64,000 nucleotides of DNA, from the NCBI RefSeq assembly GCF_000971985.1, contig NZ_LAQQ01000001.1, forward strand, positions 248,001-312,000. Direction: 5' to 3'. The stretch comes from Paenibacillus dauci (lineage in GTDB: Bacteria; Bacillota; Bacilli; Paenibacillales; Paenibacillaceae). Positions 61,633-64,000 of the stretch are shown here, piece after piece (the stretch's first letter is position 1; every line of letters begins with the position of its first letter). Made by a program: the position numbers and the translations under genes. A model generated the notes under the pieces. That model ran no database searches, was not told the DNA's origin, and was given only the letters and a program-made list of their open reading frames with translations.

Positions 61633-63864
61633 TTATAAATACTCACCCAGGATTACATCGGTCTGATAAGGTGTAATCCCCTCTTCCATAGCAAACACAG
61701 TATCCGCTTCTTCTATGGAATCGACCAGAGTACCGCGTACTTCTGCATGCAGCGTGAACAGCTCTGCCAGCGTCGCTTTTCGTATATCTGTAAAGGCATG
61801 TCCAAGCATCTCAATTCCATTCATATTCTGCTCGGCGGTAATGGCAAAGCTTCGATTTTTGAGAACGGCATCCATCCAGATCATCTCTCGCTGCTGCAGA
61901 TCCAGTGCCAGTGGAACGGCTTGCTGGGCATCGACAGTCAGATCGAATTTGGTCTCGACGGTACGTGGATCATAGATCTCGCCGGTCTGGCTGTAGGTAC
62001 GCATCATGAATCCCGCAAAGCATTCCGGCAGTTCCGAAAAGGCCTGACGGGTAAAGCAAGATACCTGGACCATCGCATAACGGGCTTGAGTCGCCTGTAG
62101 TACTGCCGGTATATGCAGATCGATGAATTCCGACGCACCATCCTTGCCTCCATCCGTAATATCACCGCTGTGTGCACCATAGGATTCTTTCAAATTATAA
62201 AATGCCAGCGTCTCGATCGAATTCCAGTGCTCATCTAGCAGAACCAGAGACAGATCGACATCGACTCGGCGCTGATTCTTGTCTCCATCTCGCAGATTGG
62301 TCCACCAGCAGAACAGACGAACAGTCTCCCCTGCCGGCATAGCAACCCGGCTTCCACGTGGTAGTGGGCGCAAGGACTTACTGGCAGAACGCTGCGAGAA
62401 AGGTACCGGTATCTTCGCTAGCACCGGATCGATATACACGCGGCCCAGTGTTGGTCGTTCTGCAAATCGTGTTCGTAGTTCTACAGTAATCAGCTGTACT
62501 ACAGCATCGGATCGATCGTTTTTAATAGACGGCAATCGGTTAGGGACAGCGACCACTTTGCCCATATTACCTTTCGGGAAAAAGACCCGGTATGGACGCT
62601 GTTCATGACGATGTTTGAAATGTGTCATCAGCTGCAGCAGTAGTGGTGATGCAATATTTGTTATTACATTTGCAAAAGTATTCAGAATTTCTTCGGTGGC
62701 CTGCGGCTGAGAACGCAGTAAAAGATCCAATCGTCGTGCCAGTTCACCGGGACGGGAAGCAAGTGTGGAGAGTACAGCTATGTCCCTTGTCTGCAGTCCT
62801 TGTTCCACTTCACTACGGAAGGTTGGAATTTGTTTCTCCCGGCGTAGTCGGGTAAAGGCTTCGAATGCTACAGGATAACGGTTGCGCATTTCCCCAGGAT
62901 GGAGGATCTCTCCAAGACGTTTCCATAATTCCCGGTATAGCAGCATATCTTCCAGCGGCGCTGTTGTCTTTTCCAGTAGTCCGAGCAGCAGACGTCGCTC
63001 CGCGCGCTTGAATTTACGGAAATGATAGACAGGTAGCGCTGCCTGGTTATTGGTCACCTGTACCTGCATACTCTGATTCAAATTGTATATATTTTGAAAA
63101 GGCTGGGTCAGCTCCGGAATACGTTTGGCCCAGTATAAGCTTGTATCCAGACCCGACAGTCCTGCTGCGAGGCGCAGTACATCCGTAGCGGTACGGAAGT
63201 AACGTGCTAACCGCTCTATACTTGCCAGTCCTTCCTCCAGTAGAACCGAGGCGATCCAAGCTGCATTTTCCTTATAGGGGATTTCTTCTGGCAGAAGCAT
63301 GTTCACATCGGAAATATGCTGGAGAGCAGCCTTTAGATCCTCTTTATCCTCTTCGGAAAGTGAACCGTTGGCAGTAACCAGATTGCGCATCATCTGCAGC
63401 GATTCCTGCTCAGTACCCAAACCGATCACCTTAAGCTTTTTGTGATCCAGGCTAAGAGGACGTTGCTTGATCTCTGTGTCCGGGAATGTGCCATACATAT
63501 AATGAATAACGGCATTCAGATACAGCTCCACTTCGGAAGATTCCATAACCTGATCGGGAAAATTCGGATACATCGGTCGATGCTGTACATGAGCGCCCAG
63601 CATCTTCTGCAGCATCGGTACGATGGATTGATACAGCTCAGTAAGTTCAATTTTATTTAGCTGAAGGGCTGCCTGTACCAATTCCGGGGAAAAGGTGTAA
63701 CCCAGACTTTCGATATTTTTGAGCAGACTCGCGAGTATAGCTGGATCGGACATCGGCTGTGCTACGGGATGCTGTGAAGAAAGTATAATTTTCTGACTGC
63801 GGCGCAGCAGAATCGGATTAATAATTGGTGACGGTATAGCGATATGGGGATTTTGTATATTCAT
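61633..63864 (-). CDS. Large helical protein with a C-terminal TerD-like domain
   Basis: A 743-residue protein without signal peptide. The first 430 residues are helical (for example GLASIERLARYFRTATDVLRL and AERRLLLGLLEKTTAPLED). The region about 430-640 has a TerD-like pattern: RVDVDLSLVLLDEHW, LAFYNLKESYGAHSGDITDGG, and FIDLHIPAVLQA. It resembles TerD domains, which bind calcium and belong to tellurite/stress adaptation modules, although the acidic Asp-rich calcium loop is only partly kept. The last 100 residues (KNRSFAITAEQNMNGIEMLG) are unassigned. AAGGAGGC precedes the ATG. No other ter gene is in view. The 136 bases upstream to the window edge hold only the leader. Confidence 0.6.
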   Translation of the reverse strand: MNIQNPHIAIPSPIINPILLRRSQKIILSSQHPVAQPMSDPAILASLLKNIESLGYTFSPELVQAALQLNKIELTELYQSIVPMLQKMLGAHVQHRPMYPNFPDQVMESSEVELYLNAVIHYMYGTFPDTEIKQRPLSLDHKKLKVIGLGTEQESLQMMRNLVTANGSLSEEDKEDLKAALQHISDVNMLLPEEIPYKENAAWIASVLLEEGLASIERLARYFRTATDVLRLAAGLSGLDTSLYWAKRIPELTQPFQNIYNLNQSMQVQVTNNQAALPVYHFRKFKRAERRLLLGLLEKTTAPLEDMLLYRELWKRLGEILHPGEMRNRYPVAFEAFTRLRREKQIPTFRSEVEQGLQTRDIAVLSTLASRPGELARRLDLLLRSQPQATEEILNTFANVITNIASPLLLQLMTHFKHRHEQRPYRVFFPKGNMGKVVAVPNRLPSIKNDRSDAVVQLITVELRTRFAERPTLGRVYIDPVLAKIPVPFSQRSASKSLRPLPRGSRVAMPAGETVRLFCWWTNLRDGDKNQRRVDVDLSLVLLDEHWNSIETLAFYNLKESYGAHSGDITDGGKDGASEFIDLHIPAVLQATQARYAMVQVSCFTRQAFSELPECFAGFMMRTYSQTGEIYDPRTVETKFDLTVDAQQAVPLALDLQQREMIWMDAVLKNRSFAITAEQNMNGIEMLGHAFTDIRKATLAELFTLHAEVRGTLVDSIEEADTVFAMEEGITPYQTDVILGEYL

Positions 63865-64000
63865 ATGTAAAGCCTCCTTGTTAAGGAAAAACTGCAGGAG
63901 AGCCGGAACGCTGGTTCAAGGGTGGTAGAAGGAAGCATTCCGATAGCCTGCAGCTTATTTGATATTCTAAAATGGGATAACTTGCATGACCGGTTGTTGG

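Overview
The window looks like chromosomal DNA from a Paenibacillus or a close relative. This is an inference from several things: moderate GC, GGAGG-type ribosome binding sites with TTG starts in several genes, T-box leaders on aminoacyl-tRNA synthetase genes, an S-layer-anchored nuclease, a bacterial expansin, GH42/GH43 glycosidases, and a staphylopine-type metallophore operon with a Zur-like operator. Most genes lie on the minus strand. I see no phage, transposase, tRNA, rRNA or CRISPR.

0-8.3 kb (minus): an edge-truncated gene start, an MFS transporter, proS behind a T-box, an RsbQ-like hydrolase translationally coupled to a PAS/coiled-coil protein without phosphatase domain, PoxB-type pyruvate oxidase, and a coiled-coil/acetyltransferase fusion. 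8.5-10.1 kb (plus): about 1.5 kb without a credible protein. It holds four diverged copies of a structured ~110-175 nt module whose helices are kept by compensatory changes, and it ends in a hairpin. This looks like one large structured noncoding RNA and is the most novel item here. 10.2-13.1 kb: an orphan CheY, two tandem HSL-family hydrolases and a YkuS-like protein.

13.5-20 kb: a paralogous pair of small proteins flanks an SLH-anchored extracellular nuclease and an expansin. 20-25.3 kb: trpS with a T-box, an ECF sigma/anti-sigma pair, a secreted beta-propeller protein with an ECF-like promoter, and a broken small ORF. 25.3-31 kb: an ArsR-type regulator divergent from a GH43 glycosidase, then membrane proteins. 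31-41.3 kb: an envelope block (M14 peptidase, LCP protein, SGNH protein, OatA-like acyltransferase) and a response regulator/kinase/lipoprotein operon. 41.5-48.9 kb: amidohydrolase, a giant GNAT fusion, and GH42 beta-galactosidase divergent from an AraC regulator.

48.8-58.2 kb (minus): cntKLMABCDFE. CntK, L and M would make an opine metallophore from histidine, S-adenosylmethionine and a 2-oxo acid, CntE would export it, and CntABCDF would import the metal complex. A near-consensus Zur box lies just downstream of a good promoter, so control by zinc is predicted. Residues in CntM predict NADPH and pyruvate use, i.e. staphylopine itself, but cntM carries an apparent one-base frameshift. 58.4-64 kb: AraC and LysE genes, an aldo/keto reductase, a small helical protein and a large protein with a TerD-like segment.

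An inverted-repeat motif with arms TTTACATAAT / ATTATGTAAA recurs in several intergenic regions of the first 24 kb and may be an operator family.
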